DNA of 64,000 nucleotides from Aliirhizobium wenxiniae. GTDB taxonomy: Bacteria; Pseudomonadota; Alphaproteobacteria; Rhizobiales; Rhizobiaceae. The notes under the pieces were generated by a model. The model was given only the letters and a program-made list of their open reading frames with translations. It was not told where the DNA came from and made no database searches. The stretch spans positions 1-64,000 of the forward strand of contig NZ_JAEUAN010000024.1 in the NCBI RefSeq assembly GCF_019511445.1, read 5' to 3'. The position numbers and the translations under genes are program-made. Numbering within the stretch: the first letter of the stretch is position 1; every line of letters starts with the position of its first letter. Of the stretch, positions 9,544 through 18,432 are shown piece after piece.

Positions 9544-10440
9544 TCAACCGGCGGCCAATGTCTCCCAGATGCGTTTGACGATGGGCCGCCGGTTTTCCTT
9601 CGAACGATAGAGCCTGATCTCGACTGCGAGATCCCAGTCCTTTTCTGCGGCACGCACCAGGCGGCCGTCCGCGAGTTCCGCATTGGCGAGGCTTTCGGGT
9701 ATCCATGCTAGGCCCCAGCCGGCCAGAACCATGCTCTTCAATCCTATCGAATGACTGCCGACATGGACGCGATTGTCCGTCGGCAGGCGGGTCGCCAGTG
9801 CGCCGGCCATCAACTGGCCGAAGAATGACGTTTTCTGATAGCTGACATGGGAAAAACCCGGCTCGACCCGGTGCAGCGGCGCGCCTGCTTTATCCGGGGC
9901 GCTGACGGGGATGATGGTTTCGGCTCCCAGCGTGTGGTGTTCGAATTGCGGATCGAGCAGCATCGGCACATGCAGGTTCTGGTAGGTCAGAAGAAAATCG
10001 GAATCGCCGTCGATCAGCGAGTTGAGGTTTTCTTCCATGCTGCCGGAATCCGGGCGCATGTTGGAAACGAGCGGTCCCAATTGAGCGCTCAGGTTTGTCA
10101 GCCAGCCCGGAAAGAAGGTGAAGGACAGCGTGTGGAGCGCCGTCAGCGTCACGGTGCGGGCGTCGTTGCCTTCCTCATGCTGCAGGTTGCGGCGGGCCTG
10201 ATAGAGGTTCTGCAGGGTATGCTCGGCAACGGGCACGAAACGGTGGCCGGCCTCGGTCAGGCGGGACGGGTAAGTGGCGCGGTCGATCAGGCTGGTGCCG
10301 ACCCAGGCTTCCAGCTGCCGGATGCGGCGGCTGAAAGCGGATTGTGTGACATTGCGCTCGTCCGCCGCCTTGGAAAAATTCAGCGTCTGGGCGAGTGCCA
10401 GAAAATCCTCAAGCCATTTGACTTCCACCGAACACTCCAA
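9544..10440 (-). CDS. LysR-family transcriptional regulator
   Basis: 298 aa. The N-terminal winged helix-turn-helix (about 8-66, WLEDFLALAQTLNFSKAADERNVTQSAFSRRIRQLE) is followed by a two-subdomain LysR effector-binding region. It lies 50 bp downstream of the D-aminopeptidase gene on the same strand, at the tail of the Dpp operon, and converges on the transaminase gene with only 6 bp between stops. It probably controls the D-peptide island, perhaps from the dyad at 17261-17283; effector unknown. Confidence 0.88.
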   Translation of the reverse strand: MECSVEVKWLEDFLALAQTLNFSKAADERNVTQSAFSRRIRQLEAWVGTSLIDRATYPSRLTEAGHRFVPVAEHTLQNLYQARRNLQHEEGNDARTVTLTALHTLSFTFFPGWLTNLSAQLGPLVSNMRPDSGSMEENLNSLIDGDSDFLLTYQNLHVPMLLDPQFEHHTLGAETIIPVSAPDKAGAPLHRVEPGFSHVSYQKTSFFGQLMAGALATRLPTDNRVHVGSHSIGLKSMVLAGWGLAWIPESLANAELADGRLVRAAEKDWDLAVEIRLYRSKENRRPIVKRIWETLAAG

Positions 10441-10490
10441 AACAAAACCGTCTGCGGTTCTGCATTGGTCCCATCGGCGGGAAAATGCAA

Positions 10491-11999
10491 TCAGCTTGTC
10501 CGGCTATATTCGATCATGCGGGCACGGGATAACACGAGTTCGAGACGATTTTCGGACAGGAGATGCAGGCAGACACGCTTCGTCCAGGGACCATCCTTGA
10601 GGGTGAAGAGGAAACGGCCGTTGCCGAGTGCGGTCATCGGCATGCGGTGGCGGACCGGGCCGACGCCCATGACGAGGTTTTCGCCGTCGATCTCGAACGT
10701 TGCGCCTTCATCTGAAAACCAGCGGCCGGAAAGCGAGGCCGGGACGCCGGTATCGACAGCCGGGAGGAAGCGGCGGGCGGGATAGCCGATCTGGCCGGTG
10801 ATCGCCGTGCCATCCATCTTCAGGCGCATGGGAGACGTGGCGGAGAAGGACGAGACATAACCGTCTTCATCCTCATAAACCGCGGTATCGGCGTCGAGCC
10901 AGTTGACACTGGAACCCTTGACCTCGATCCAGAATGGGCCGGTCTCGGTGACGTAAAGGCCATCCTGCAAGGCAGAAGAGGGGACGGGCAGAGCAAGGCC
11001 GAACAGGGCGGCCATGGCTGCCTGGGCGATCTTGCTGCCGTTGGTGTCCTCACGGTTGGAGACGATGACGACACCGGTTTGGTTCTCTTGATCGAGCAGG
11101 AAATAGGTCTTGTAGCCGGGATGCGATCCGCCATGGCCGGTGAAGTCGCGGCCGCCAAGTGTCGTGCGGCATATGCCGAGGCCGTAGCCGCTTTCGCGGC
11201 CATCGGAGAGGGCGCGCGGTGCGGCGAGGCGAGCGAGCGTTCCGGCGAACGGAGCCTTGCCGGAGAGAAGGAGGCGTAGCCAGTTGGCGAGGCTCGTGGC
11301 GCTGCCGGTCATGCTGCCGGAGGCGGAGATGTGCAGGCCGGCGGCGGAGAGCTGCCATTTTTCGCCGTCGTGCCAATAGCCCGGCACGAGACCGGCGACG
11401 GCATCGTTCCAGACATCGGGGGCATCGAGCGTGGCGCTGGCTTTTGCGCCTGCATCGCGGATGAAGTCGCGGAAGAACAGGCCCTTGCGTTCAAGTGCCG
11501 TTTCGACCAGGCGATAACCGGTGTTGGAATAGGAAACTTCCGTGCCTGCTTCGTAGTTGAGGCGCCTCTGACGGGCGAGATAGTCCATTAGCGGACCGGC
11601 CTTGGTTTCGGTATAGACCGAAAGGCCGAGAAGGGAGAGGCATTCGCGCGTGTCGGGCAGGCCGCCGCTCATATCGAGCGCGCGACCGACGGTGACGCTG
11701 GCCAATGGTTCCTGCAGCTCGGGCAGGTGCTGGCCGAGGGTGTCGTCGAGGGCGATCGCTTCCGGATGCGACAGCACCATGGCGCAGAAAGCGTGCTTGG
11801 TGACGGAGGCGTAACGCACGATCGTATCGGCGTTGAAGGGCGCCATGGTGGAGAGGCTTTCGACGCCGCCGACTTCGGCAAAGCGGATGCCTTGGGCGTC
11901 GAAGCCGATCACTGCGCCACCGGGCTGATCAGCACCCCATCCGTCAGTGAATTTCCTGACAGCCTGTTGCGCCTTATCCCAATGGGCCGTGATCGACAT
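10491..11999 (-). CDS. dap: D-aminopeptidase, beta-lactamase-related serine hydrolase
   Basis: 502 aa, close to the roughly 520 aa of Ochrobactrum D-aminopeptidase. The catalytic SxxK is S65-V-T-K68, followed by YSN in EVSYSNTGYR (about 155) and a GHGG motif in the third position. Beyond the catalytic domain are two C-terminal beta-barrel-like domains, as in DAP. The enzyme removes N-terminal D-residues, chiefly D-Ala, from short peptides. It sits 54 bp after the DppF-type ATPase gene, so imported peptides can be opened directly. No signal peptide is evident, which fits a cytoplasmic role. Other beta-lactamase-fold esterases are the main alternative. Confidence 0.83.
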   Translation of the reverse strand: MSITAHWDKAQQAVRKFTDGWGADQPGGAVIGFDAQGIRFAEVGGVESLSTMAPFNADTIVRYASVTKHAFCAMVLSHPEAIALDDTLGQHLPELQEPLASVTVGRALDMSGGLPDTRECLSLLGLSVYTETKAGPLMDYLARQRRLNYEAGTEVSYSNTGYRLVETALERKGLFFRDFIRDAGAKASATLDAPDVWNDAVAGLVPGYWHDGEKWQLSAAGLHISASGSMTGSATSLANWLRLLLSGKAPFAGTLARLAAPRALSDGRESGYGLGICRTTLGGRDFTGHGGSHPGYKTYFLLDQENQTGVVIVSNREDTNGSKIAQAAMAALFGLALPVPSSALQDGLYVTETGPFWIEVKGSSVNWLDADTAVYEDEDGYVSSFSATSPMRLKMDGTAITGQIGYPARRFLPAVDTGVPASLSGRWFSDEGATFEIDGENLVMGVGPVRHRMPMTALGNGRFLFTLKDGPWTKRVCLHLLSENRLELVLSRARMIEYSRTS

Positions 12000-12053
12000 C
12001 TCGCTTCTCCACTTTGCTCTAAAACCGGACCGGGTCCGCCAGAACCTTAAAGG

Positions 12054-12806
12054 TCAGGCCGGTTCTTCGAGCTCCACGCTCAGACTGCGCAATTCGCGGG
12101 TATGAGCGTGATTGACATTACCGAGTCTCAGGTCCTCGGCCGTGACTTGTTCAACCATGTGACCATCGATCATCACACCGACTTCGGTGCAAAGATGGGT
12201 GATGACGCTGAGATTGTGGCTGACCATCACATAGGTGAGGTTCCGCTCTGCGCGGAGATCAGCCAGAAGGTTTAGGATTTCCGCCTGAACCGAGACGTCG
12301 AGCGCCGAGGTCGGTTCATCCAGCAGCAGCACTTCCGGTTCGGCGATCAGGGCGCGGGCGATTGCCACGCGCTGGCGCTGGCCGCCGGAGAGCTGGTGCG
12401 GGTAACGGAAGCGCGCGGTCTGCGGCAGGGCAACGGCGGACAGCACCTTGGCGATGCGGTCGTCGATATTGTCCATTCCGTGCACGAGCGGCAGTTCCGA
12501 CAGGATGCGGTCGATCGTCTGGCGCGGGTGCAGCGAACCGTAAGGGTCCTGGAACACCATTTGCACCTTTCGGAAGAAGGCCGGCGGGCGAAACAGCGGG
12601 GCATCTTCGCCGGAAAAGGCGATACGGCCGGACCAGTCGTTGTTGAGGCCTGCCATGGCGCGCAGGACGGTGGATTTGCCCGAGCCGCTTTCGCCGACGA
12701 TGCCGAAGCTTGCACCCCTGGCAACGTTGAAGGACACGCCCTTGACGACTTGCTTGTCACCGAAGGAGATGCGCAGGTTGTCGATCTCGATCGTCATTTC
12801 AGCCAC
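12054..12806 (-). CDS. dppF: Dipeptide ABC transporter ATP-binding protein (DppF type)
   Basis: 250-aa ATPase with Walker [10 protein letters not shown], signature LSGGQRQR and Walker [18 protein letters not shown]. It lacks much of the C-terminal oligopeptide extension usual in DppF, making it shorter than the typical 320 aa. It overlaps the preceding DppD-type gene by 13 bp, indicating translational coupling. It pairs with that protein to drive peptide import. Peptide specificity is inferred from neighbours. Confidence 0.88.
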   Translation of the reverse strand: MAEMTIEIDNLRISFGDKQVVKGVSFNVARGASFGIVGESGSGKSTVLRAMAGLNNDWSGRIAFSGEDAPLFRPPAFFRKVQMVFQDPYGSLHPRQTIDRILSELPLVHGMDNIDDRIAKVLSAVALPQTARFRYPHQLSGGQRQRVAIARALIAEPEVLLLDEPTSALDVSVQAEILNLLADLRAERNLTYVMVSHNLSVITHLCTEVGVMIDGHMVEQVTAEDLRLGNVNHAHTRELRSLSVELEEPA

Positions 12807-13621
12807 TCCGGATCACGGGTAAGGACGGGCAGGCGCTCCTTCGGGTGCATCAGTGAGGGCATGCAGTTCAAGAGGCCGCGCGTATAGGGATGCTGCGCGG
12901 ACAAGAGGTCCGATGCCTTCAGCTCTTCCATCACATGGCCGGCATACATGACGGCAACGCGATCGCAGAAATGCGAGACGAGCGGCAGGTCGTGGCTGAT
13001 GAGCAGGAGGCCCATGCCGCGTTCCGAGACCAGTTCCTCGATGAGGCGCAGGATTTCGGCCTGTACCGTGGCATCGAGCGCCGAGGTCGGTTCGTCGGCG
13101 ATCAAGAGTTCCGGATCGGGCGCGAGCATCATGGCGATCATGACGCGCTGGCCCATGCCGCCGGAGACTTCGTGCGGATAGGAGGCGGCGACCTTGCGGG
13201 GATCGCGGATTTTCACCTGTTCCAGAAGGTTGATCGCAGCTTCGAGCGCCGCCCGCTTGCTGCCGCCCTTGTGGGTGCGCCATGCTTCGGCCACCTGGCT
13301 GCCGATCGTCTTGACCGGGTTCAGAGAATATTTCGGATCCTGCAGGATGAAGCCGGCCCGCTTGCCGCGGATCGTGCGCATCTGCTTTTCCGAGGCCGAG
13401 CGGATATCGATGCCATCGAACTCCAGCTTATCCGCCTCGATGACGGTCTGGGTGGGCAGGAGTTTCATCAGCGCGCGGGCGGTCAGGCTCTTGCCCGAGC
13501 CGCTTTCGCCGACGATGCCGAGCTTTTCGGTGCCGAGCTTCAGCGATACGCCCTTGACTGCCTGATGGAAGCCGGTGCGCGACTTGAAGCCGATCTTGAG
13601 GTTTTGAATATCGACCAGCAT
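12794..13621 (-). CDS. dppD: Dipeptide ABC transporter ATP-binding protein (DppD type)
   Basis: 275-aa ATPase with Walker [10 protein letters not shown], signature VSGGMGQR and Walker [19 protein letters not shown], followed by the family segment HPYTRGLLNCMPSL. The signature carries Val for Leu and MGQ in place of the usual xQR arrangement, which is tolerated in this family. It lies 3 bp after the DppC-type permease gene and overlaps the DppF-type gene. Confidence 0.9.
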   Translation of the reverse strand: MLVDIQNLKIGFKSRTGFHQAVKGVSLKLGTEKLGIVGESGSGKSLTARALMKLLPTQTVIEADKLEFDGIDIRSASEKQMRTIRGKRAGFILQDPKYSLNPVKTIGSQVAEAWRTHKGGSKRAALEAAINLLEQVKIRDPRKVAASYPHEVSGGMGQRVMIAMMLAPDPELLIADEPTSALDATVQAEILRLIEELVSERGMGLLLISHDLPLVSHFCDRVAVMYAGHVMEELKASDLLSAQHPYTRGLLNCMPSLMHPKERLPVLTRDPEWLK

Positions 13622-13624
13622 CCG

Positions 13625-14524
13625 TCAGTTCCCCTTCGGATCCAGCACGTCGCGCAGCGCGTCACCCAAAAAGTTGAAGGCGAGCGAGACGAAGAAGATT
13701 GCGATGCCGGGAATGGCGGCGACCCACCACTGTTCGAAGATGAAGCGCTTGGCCGTTGCGATCATTGCACCCCATTCCGGCGATGGCGGCTGTGCGCCCA
13801 TGCCGAGGAAGCCGAGCGAGGCGGCGGTGATGATGATCGAAGACATGTCGAGCGTGACGCGCACGATCAGCGTCGGCACGCAGAGCGGCATGATATGGCG
13901 GAAGATGATGCGCCAGGAGGAACCACCGGTCAGGCGGTAAGCGGCGATGAAATCGCTGCCGCGAACGGTCAGCGTTTCGGCGCGGGCCATACGGGCATAG
14001 GGCGGCCATGCGGTGAGCGCGATGGCGAGCACGGCGCTTTCGACGCCCGGCTTCAATGCGGCGACGAAGGCGAGAGCCAGAACGAGGCGCGGGAAGGCGA
14101 GGAAGATGTCGGTGATGCGCATCAGGATCGTATCGACGATGCCGCCGAAATATCCTGCGATACAGCCGATGGCCAGCCCGATCGGGGCGACCAGAACGAC
14201 AACGGCAATGACCATGCCGAGGGTGACGCGACCGCCGTAAAGCAGGCGCGAATAGATGTCGCGACCGAGCTCATCGGTGCCGAACCAGTGCAGCGCGCTT
14301 GGGGCTGCAAGACGGTTGGCCAGATCCTGCGCTGCCGGATCGTGGGTGGCGAGCAGCGGCGCAAAGATGGCGATGCCGATGAAGATCGCGATGATGGTCA
14401 GGCCGATCATGCCGAGCGAATTGCCGCGGAAGTTCAGCCAGATACGGTACCAGTTGCCCCAGGCGGCCTGGCGGCGCGAGGACGGATTTTCGTCCAGCGC
14501 CCAGTTTCGGAAGGTGGCGTTCAT
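13625..14524 (-). CDS. dppC: Dipeptide ABC transporter permease (DppC type)
   Basis: 299-aa inner-membrane permease. It has the N-terminal OppC-like segment, a first membrane helix near 35-57, FGTDELGRDIYSRLLYGGR and an EAA loop (RGSDFIAAYRLTGGSSWRIIFRHIMP). The family C terminus GDALRDVLDP is intact. Its start overlaps the stop of the DppB-type gene at 14524, so both permeases are probably made together. Confidence 0.91.
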   Translation of the reverse strand: MNATFRNWALDENPSSRRQAAWGNWYRIWLNFRGNSLGMIGLTIIAIFIGIAIFAPLLATHDPAAQDLANRLAAPSALHWFGTDELGRDIYSRLLYGGRVTLGMVIAVVVLVAPIGLAIGCIAGYFGGIVDTILMRITDIFLAFPRLVLALAFVAALKPGVESAVLAIALTAWPPYARMARAETLTVRGSDFIAAYRLTGGSSWRIIFRHIMPLCVPTLIVRVTLDMSSIIITAASLGFLGMGAQPPSPEWGAMIATAKRFIFEQWWVAAIPGIAIFFVSLAFNFLGDALRDVLDPKGN

Positions 14525-15537
14525 TATTGTACCCGTGGATCGAGGACGCGGTAGAGAATGTCCGCAATCAGGTTGAGGCCGACATAGATGAGGCCGATCA
14601 GAAGCGTGGTGCCGACGACCGGGTTCATGTCCGCATTCATCAGCGAGACGGTCAGATACTGTCCGATACCCGGCCAGGAGAACACGGTCTCGGTGACGAC
14701 GGCACCTTCGAGAAGGCCGGCATAGGTCAGCGCCATGACGGTGACGAGCTGGACGGCTACCGTCGGGAAGGCATGGCCCCAGATGACTTTCGTCAGCGAC
14801 AGGCCCTTGGCGCGGGCGGTGATGACATATTCGCCCTTCAATGCGTCGATCATGAAGGCACGCGTCATGCGGGCGATGTAGGCCATCGAGAAATAGGCAA
14901 GGATGATGACCGGCTGGGCCATATGCGCAAGCGCATCCTTGAAGGCATCGAAATCGCCGGCGATGAGGGTGTCGATCGTCAGGATGCCGGTGACCGTATC
15001 GATCATGCCGTCATAGATGATGTCCTGACGGCCGGGGCCGGGGGCGATGTCGAGCCAGGAATAGAAGATCAGCAGCGAGATCAGCGACAGCATGAACACC
15101 GGCACGGAATGACCTGCGAGACAGACGACGCGGATCGCCTGGTCGGTGAACGTGCCCTGACGCACAGCTGCCCAGACACCGAGCGGAATGCCGATCAACG
15201 CGGCCAGGATCAGGGCTGCGGTGGCAAGCTCGAAAGTGGCCGGGAAGAAGCGGACGATATCGGTTGCGACCGGGTTCTTGGTCAGAACCGACATGCCGAA
15301 ATCGCCGTGTGCCAGCTGGTAAAGATAGTGCAGGAACTGCACCGGAATGGGCTGATCAAGGCCCATTTCGGCACGTACGCGAAGAATGACATCCTCAGGC
15401 GCATTGTCGCCAACGGCGGCAATGACCGGATCGACCGGCATAACCCGGCCGATGAGGAAAGTCAGAACAGTCAAACCGAACAGCGTCAGGAGGACGCTGC
15501 TCAGTGTTGCTGCAAGGCTTTTAAAACGTCTGTTCAC
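14524..15537 (-). CDS. dppB: Dipeptide ABC transporter permease (DppB type)
   Basis: 337-aa permease with the DppB opening (SSVLLTLFGLTVLTFLIGRVMPVDP), a conserved MGLDQPIPVQFLHYL segment and an EAA loop (YVITARAKGLSLTKVIWGHAFP). I place the start at a GTG (15537) that overlaps the TGA of the binding-protein gene in the string GTGA. This gives a normal-length DppB with the membrane helix at the N terminus. A longer frame from 15612 would add 25 unrelated residues read through the binding-protein gene. Confidence 0.85.
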   Translation of the reverse strand: MNRRFKSLAATLSSVLLTLFGLTVLTFLIGRVMPVDPVIAAVGDNAPEDVILRVRAEMGLDQPIPVQFLHYLYQLAHGDFGMSVLTKNPVATDIVRFFPATFELATAALILAALIGIPLGVWAAVRQGTFTDQAIRVVCLAGHSVPVFMLSLISLLIFYSWLDIAPGPGRQDIIYDGMIDTVTGILTIDTLIAGDFDAFKDALAHMAQPVIILAYFSMAYIARMTRAFMIDALKGEYVITARAKGLSLTKVIWGHAFPTVAVQLVTVMALTYAGLLEGAVVTETVFSWPGIGQYLTVSLMNADMNPVVGTTLLIGLIYVGLNLIADILYRVLDPRVQ

Positions 15538-17132
15538 GCCTTGTTGGTCCCGAGGTAGGAGTTGCCGTTCGACAGGACACCGAGTTCGAAGCCGGTGACG
15601 CCCTTGCGGCATGCAGCCGTCTTGGTTTCCTGGAACATCAGGGCAAACGGGCTGTTGTGCATGAATTCCCGCTGCAGGGCTTCGTAGAGTTCCAGACGCT
15701 TTGCCGGATCCTTCTCGTCACGAGCGGCTTCCGCCTTGGCGGTCAGTTCGTCGTTCTTGAAGCTGGAGCGCCATGCGAAAGGCTTCTTCTTGGCGTCGTC
15801 CGAGTTGTCCTTGTTGATGCAGAAGACTTCGGCATTGGAGTTCGGGTCGAAGTAGTCGGTGCCCCATGCGGACAGCGCCATTTCGTGCTGGCGGGCGCGC
15901 ATCTTGGTGAGAACCTGACGGTTTTCAGCCGACTGCAGTTTTACACGGATGCCGATTTCGCCGAGATTGGCCTGAATGGCCTGGGCAAGGTCCGGATAGG
16001 GCTGCGCCGAATAGTGGTCCATGGTGATGTCGAAACCGTCTGCGAGACCGGCTTCAGCCATCAGCGCCTTGGCCTTGGCGACATCCTTCTGGAACGGCGT
16101 ATCGGTGACAGTGCCGGGGAAACCAGCCGGTTCCATGCTCTGGTGAATGGCATGGGTCATCGGCAAGATGTTCTTCTGCATGCCTTCGTAGTCGAGCGCC
16201 CACTTGACGGCTTCCCACACCTGCGGCTTGGCAAGGTTCGGGTTGGCCTGGTTGAGAGAGATCAGCATCAACGATGCAACCTGCTTGCGGACCATAACGA
16301 CGTTTTCGTCCGACTTCAGAACCTGGAGCTGTTCCGAGGTCAGATTGCGGGCGATATCGACGTCACCCTTCTGCAGCATCAGCATCTGCGAGGAAGGATC
16401 GACGACGTGGCGGATGATGACGCGCTTGAGGTTGCCCTTGTACGGGCCGTTCTCGTTGAGCGTCAACGCGATGCTTTCGGAAGCCTTCCAGGACTGAAGC
16501 TTGAAGGAACCGGAGCCGGCGCTGTTCTTCTGCAGCCAGGCATTGCCGAGGTCGCCGTTCACTTCGTTTTCGAGAACCGTCTTCTTTTCGACGATGGCGC
16601 CGATGTTTGCCGAGAGGCAGAACAGCAGGAAGGAGATTGCGGTCGGCTTTTCGGTCGTCAGCGTGACGGTCTTTTCGTCCTTGGCAACGATCATGGCTTC
16701 GACATTTTCTGCCGTGAAGCCAAACTGATTGATGATGAAGGCCGGGCTCTTGTTCATCTTGATGGCGCGCTGCAGCGAGAACGCAACGTCCTCAGCCGTC
16801 ACAGCTGCGCCCGAGGCAAAGGTGGAGTTGCCGAGCTTGAAGGTGAAGACCTTGTTATCCGCATCGGCTTCCCAGGAAGCGGCAATGACCGGGATGACTT
16901 CGCTAGGGTTGTCGCTGTTGGCGCGCACCAGCGTTTCATACATGTTGTTGATCATCTCGCTGCCGACGGCCTCAAAACCCTCATGCGGGTCAAGGCTGGT
17001 CATGTTGTCGAGCTGCTGGGCAACAACCAGGATGTCCTTCGGCGTCGCCGCGAAAACGGTGTCGGCCAGGTTGATGTAGGACAGGAAGGGCAGGGCTGCG
17101 CCGCCGATCAGGAAGTTACGTCTGGATACCAT
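15534..17132 (-). CDS. dppA: Dipeptide/oligopeptide solute-binding protein, family 5, Tat-exported
   Basis: 532-aa family-5 binding protein. The N terminus MVSRRNFLIGGAALPFLSYINLADTVFA carries a twin-arginine motif (RRNFLIGG), so it is probably exported folded by Tat, unlike E. coli DppA. I chose the second ATG (17132) because GGGGAA precedes it at good spacing; the ATG at 17147 overlaps that Shine-Dalgarno. It is the first gene of dppABCDF-dap-lysR, divergent from an M19 dipeptidase gene. The context suggests D-residue-containing di- or tripeptides as cargo. Confidence 0.88.
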   Translation of the reverse strand: MVSRRNFLIGGAALPFLSYINLADTVFAATPKDILVVAQQLDNMTSLDPHEGFEAVGSEMINNMYETLVRANSDNPSEVIPVIAASWEADADNKVFTFKLGNSTFASGAAVTAEDVAFSLQRAIKMNKSPAFIINQFGFTAENVEAMIVAKDEKTVTLTTEKPTAISFLLFCLSANIGAIVEKKTVLENEVNGDLGNAWLQKNSAGSGSFKLQSWKASESIALTLNENGPYKGNLKRVIIRHVVDPSSQMLMLQKGDVDIARNLTSEQLQVLKSDENVVMVRKQVASLMLISLNQANPNLAKPQVWEAVKWALDYEGMQKNILPMTHAIHQSMEPAGFPGTVTDTPFQKDVAKAKALMAEAGLADGFDITMDHYSAQPYPDLAQAIQANLGEIGIRVKLQSAENRQVLTKMRARQHEMALSAWGTDYFDPNSNAEVFCINKDNSDDAKKKPFAWRSSFKNDELTAKAEAARDEKDPAKRLELYEALQREFMHNSPFALMFQETKTAACRKGVTGFELGVLSNGNSYLGTNKA

Positions 17133-17260
17133 TGCTATATTCCCCATTGAACAACTGAACCCCCAGAATTTGAAGGGTCAGCAAGATTTTGCCGCAATTT
17201 GTCGCGCGTCTTAACAGTGCGTTTACGGGCCGACCAATTCCATTTTTCGAATAGGTTATG

Positions 17261-17283
17261 CGCGGTTTGCATTTGCGACCGCG
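17261..17283. promoter_or_regulatory. LysR-type operator candidate (T-N11-A dyad)
   Basis: CGCGGT (17261-17266) and ACCGCG (17278-17283) form a perfect interrupted dyad with T-N11-A geometry, the classic LysR-box layout. A second small dyad, ATGC-N7-GCAT, overlaps at 17258-17272. It lies in the 208-bp divergent region between the Dpp operon and the dipeptidase gene, where the LysR protein at the end of that operon could act on both. Assignment is inference. Confidence 0.45.
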
Positions 17284-17340
17284 GCCCCACCTACTTACGG
17301 ATAGCCAAAACTGATAGGTTCCGGCAGGACGATTTTGAAA

Positions 17341-18378
17341 ATGTTGAACAATCCTCTCCCGATTTTCGATGGCCACAACGACGTGCTTCTCCGCTTGCGA
17401 CGTGGTGGCGGCAACGACCCGGTAAAGCGTTTTCTTGAAGGCGAAGAAACAGGACATATCGACCTGCCTCGCGCCAGAGCCGGCGGCCTGGCCGGCGGTC
17501 TATGCGCTATTTACGTGCCCTCGCCAAGCATGACGAAGGACGCGAACGGGGATTATCCAACACCTTTGCAGCCTGATGCACTGAATGAAACGCTGGCGAT
17601 GGCGCGGCTGCTTTTCGATATCGAAGCCCGTTCACAGGGTTGCGTGACCGTATGCCGCACGGCCGACGACATCCGTCGATCGATTGAAACCGGCAGTTTT
17701 GCCGCGGTCTTCCATATCGAGGGCGCGGAAGCTGTCGCTGCCGATCTGGATGCGCTTCACGTGCTGCATCAGGCAGGTCTTCGTACGCTCGGTCCGGTCT
17801 GGAGCCGGCCGAACGTCTTCGCTTACGGTGTGCCGTTCCGATATCCGTCCTCGCCGGATATCGGTCCGGGTCTCACCGATGCCGGCCGTGACCTGATCCG
17901 TGCCTGCAACGAGCTGAAGATCATGGTCGACCTGTCGCACATGAACGAGGCGGGCTTCTGGGAGATCGCCAAGCTTTCCAAGGCGCCACTGGTTGCCTCG
18001 CACTCCAACGTGCATGCGCTGTGCAACCATAGCCGCAATCTCACCGATCGCCAGCTCGACGCAATCCGCGATACGGGTGGCCTTGCCGGTATCAATTTCG
18101 GTGTGCTGTTCCTGCGTGACGACGGGGTGAAGGACCCGAATACCAGCATCGATCTCCTAGTGCGCCACGTGGCCTATATCGCCGAGCGGATCGGCGTTGA
18201 GCATGTCGCGCTCGGTTCCGATTTCGACGGCACGACTATTCCGGCCGAGATGAAGGATGCAGCCGGCCTGCCGCTGTTGGTCGATGCTCTGCGCAAGCAT
18301 GGCTTCAACGATGCCGAGCTGAAGAAGATCGGTCACGAGAACTGGATTTCGGTTCTGGAGCGCAGCTGGGCTGCTTGA
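17341..18378 (+). CDS. Membrane (renal-type) dipeptidase, peptidase family M19
   Basis: 345-aa zinc dipeptidase. The metal-site motif FDGHNDVLLRL opens the protein; FHIEGAEA, SHSNVHALCNHSRNLTD and HVALGSDFDG supply the other family blocks. M19 enzymes cleave dipeptides and, unusually, accept D-residues at the C-terminal position. That fits the divergently transcribed dipeptide importer, D-aminopeptidase and D-amino-acid transaminase. I start at the ATG 17341; a TTG two codons earlier is also open. No signal peptide, so probably cytoplasmic. Confidence 0.9.
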   Translation: MLNNPLPIFDGHNDVLLRLRRGGGNDPVKRFLEGEETGHIDLPRARAGGLAGGLCAIYVPSPSMTKDANGDYPTPLQPDALNETLAMARLLFDIEARSQGCVTVCRTADDIRRSIETGSFAAVFHIEGAEAVAADLDALHVLHQAGLRTLGPVWSRPNVFAYGVPFRYPSSPDIGPGLTDAGRDLIRACNELKIMVDLSHMNEAGFWEIAKLSKAPLVASHSNVHALCNHSRNLTDRQLDAIRDTGGLAGINFGVLFLRDDGVKDPNTSIDLLVRHVAYIAERIGVEHVALGSDFDGTTIPAEMKDAAGLPLLVDALRKHGFNDAELKKIGHENWISVLERSWAA

Positions 18379-18386
18379 GGTTTACG

Positions 18387-18418
18387 CGACTTGGCGGCGC
18401 GCTCGTGCCGCCAAGTCG
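18387..18418. terminator. Bidirectional terminator-like stem-loop between convergent genes
   Basis: CGACTTGGCGGC and GCCGCCAAGTCG form a perfect 12-bp stem with an 8-nt loop in the 54-bp gap between the dipeptidase gene and the convergent GH88/105 gene. No strong T-run follows on either strand. It probably separates the D-peptide and pectin cassettes. Confidence 0.6.
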
Positions 18419-18432
18419 TCTCGAATAAAGGG

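Noticed and set aside
12890-14554. 554-codon plus-strand open frame
   Set aside because: Antisense to the dppD and dppC-type genes, which have full family motifs; the product resembles no family.
15657-17150. 497-codon plus-strand open frame
   Set aside because: Antisense to the Tat-exported binding-protein gene; no recognisable domain.
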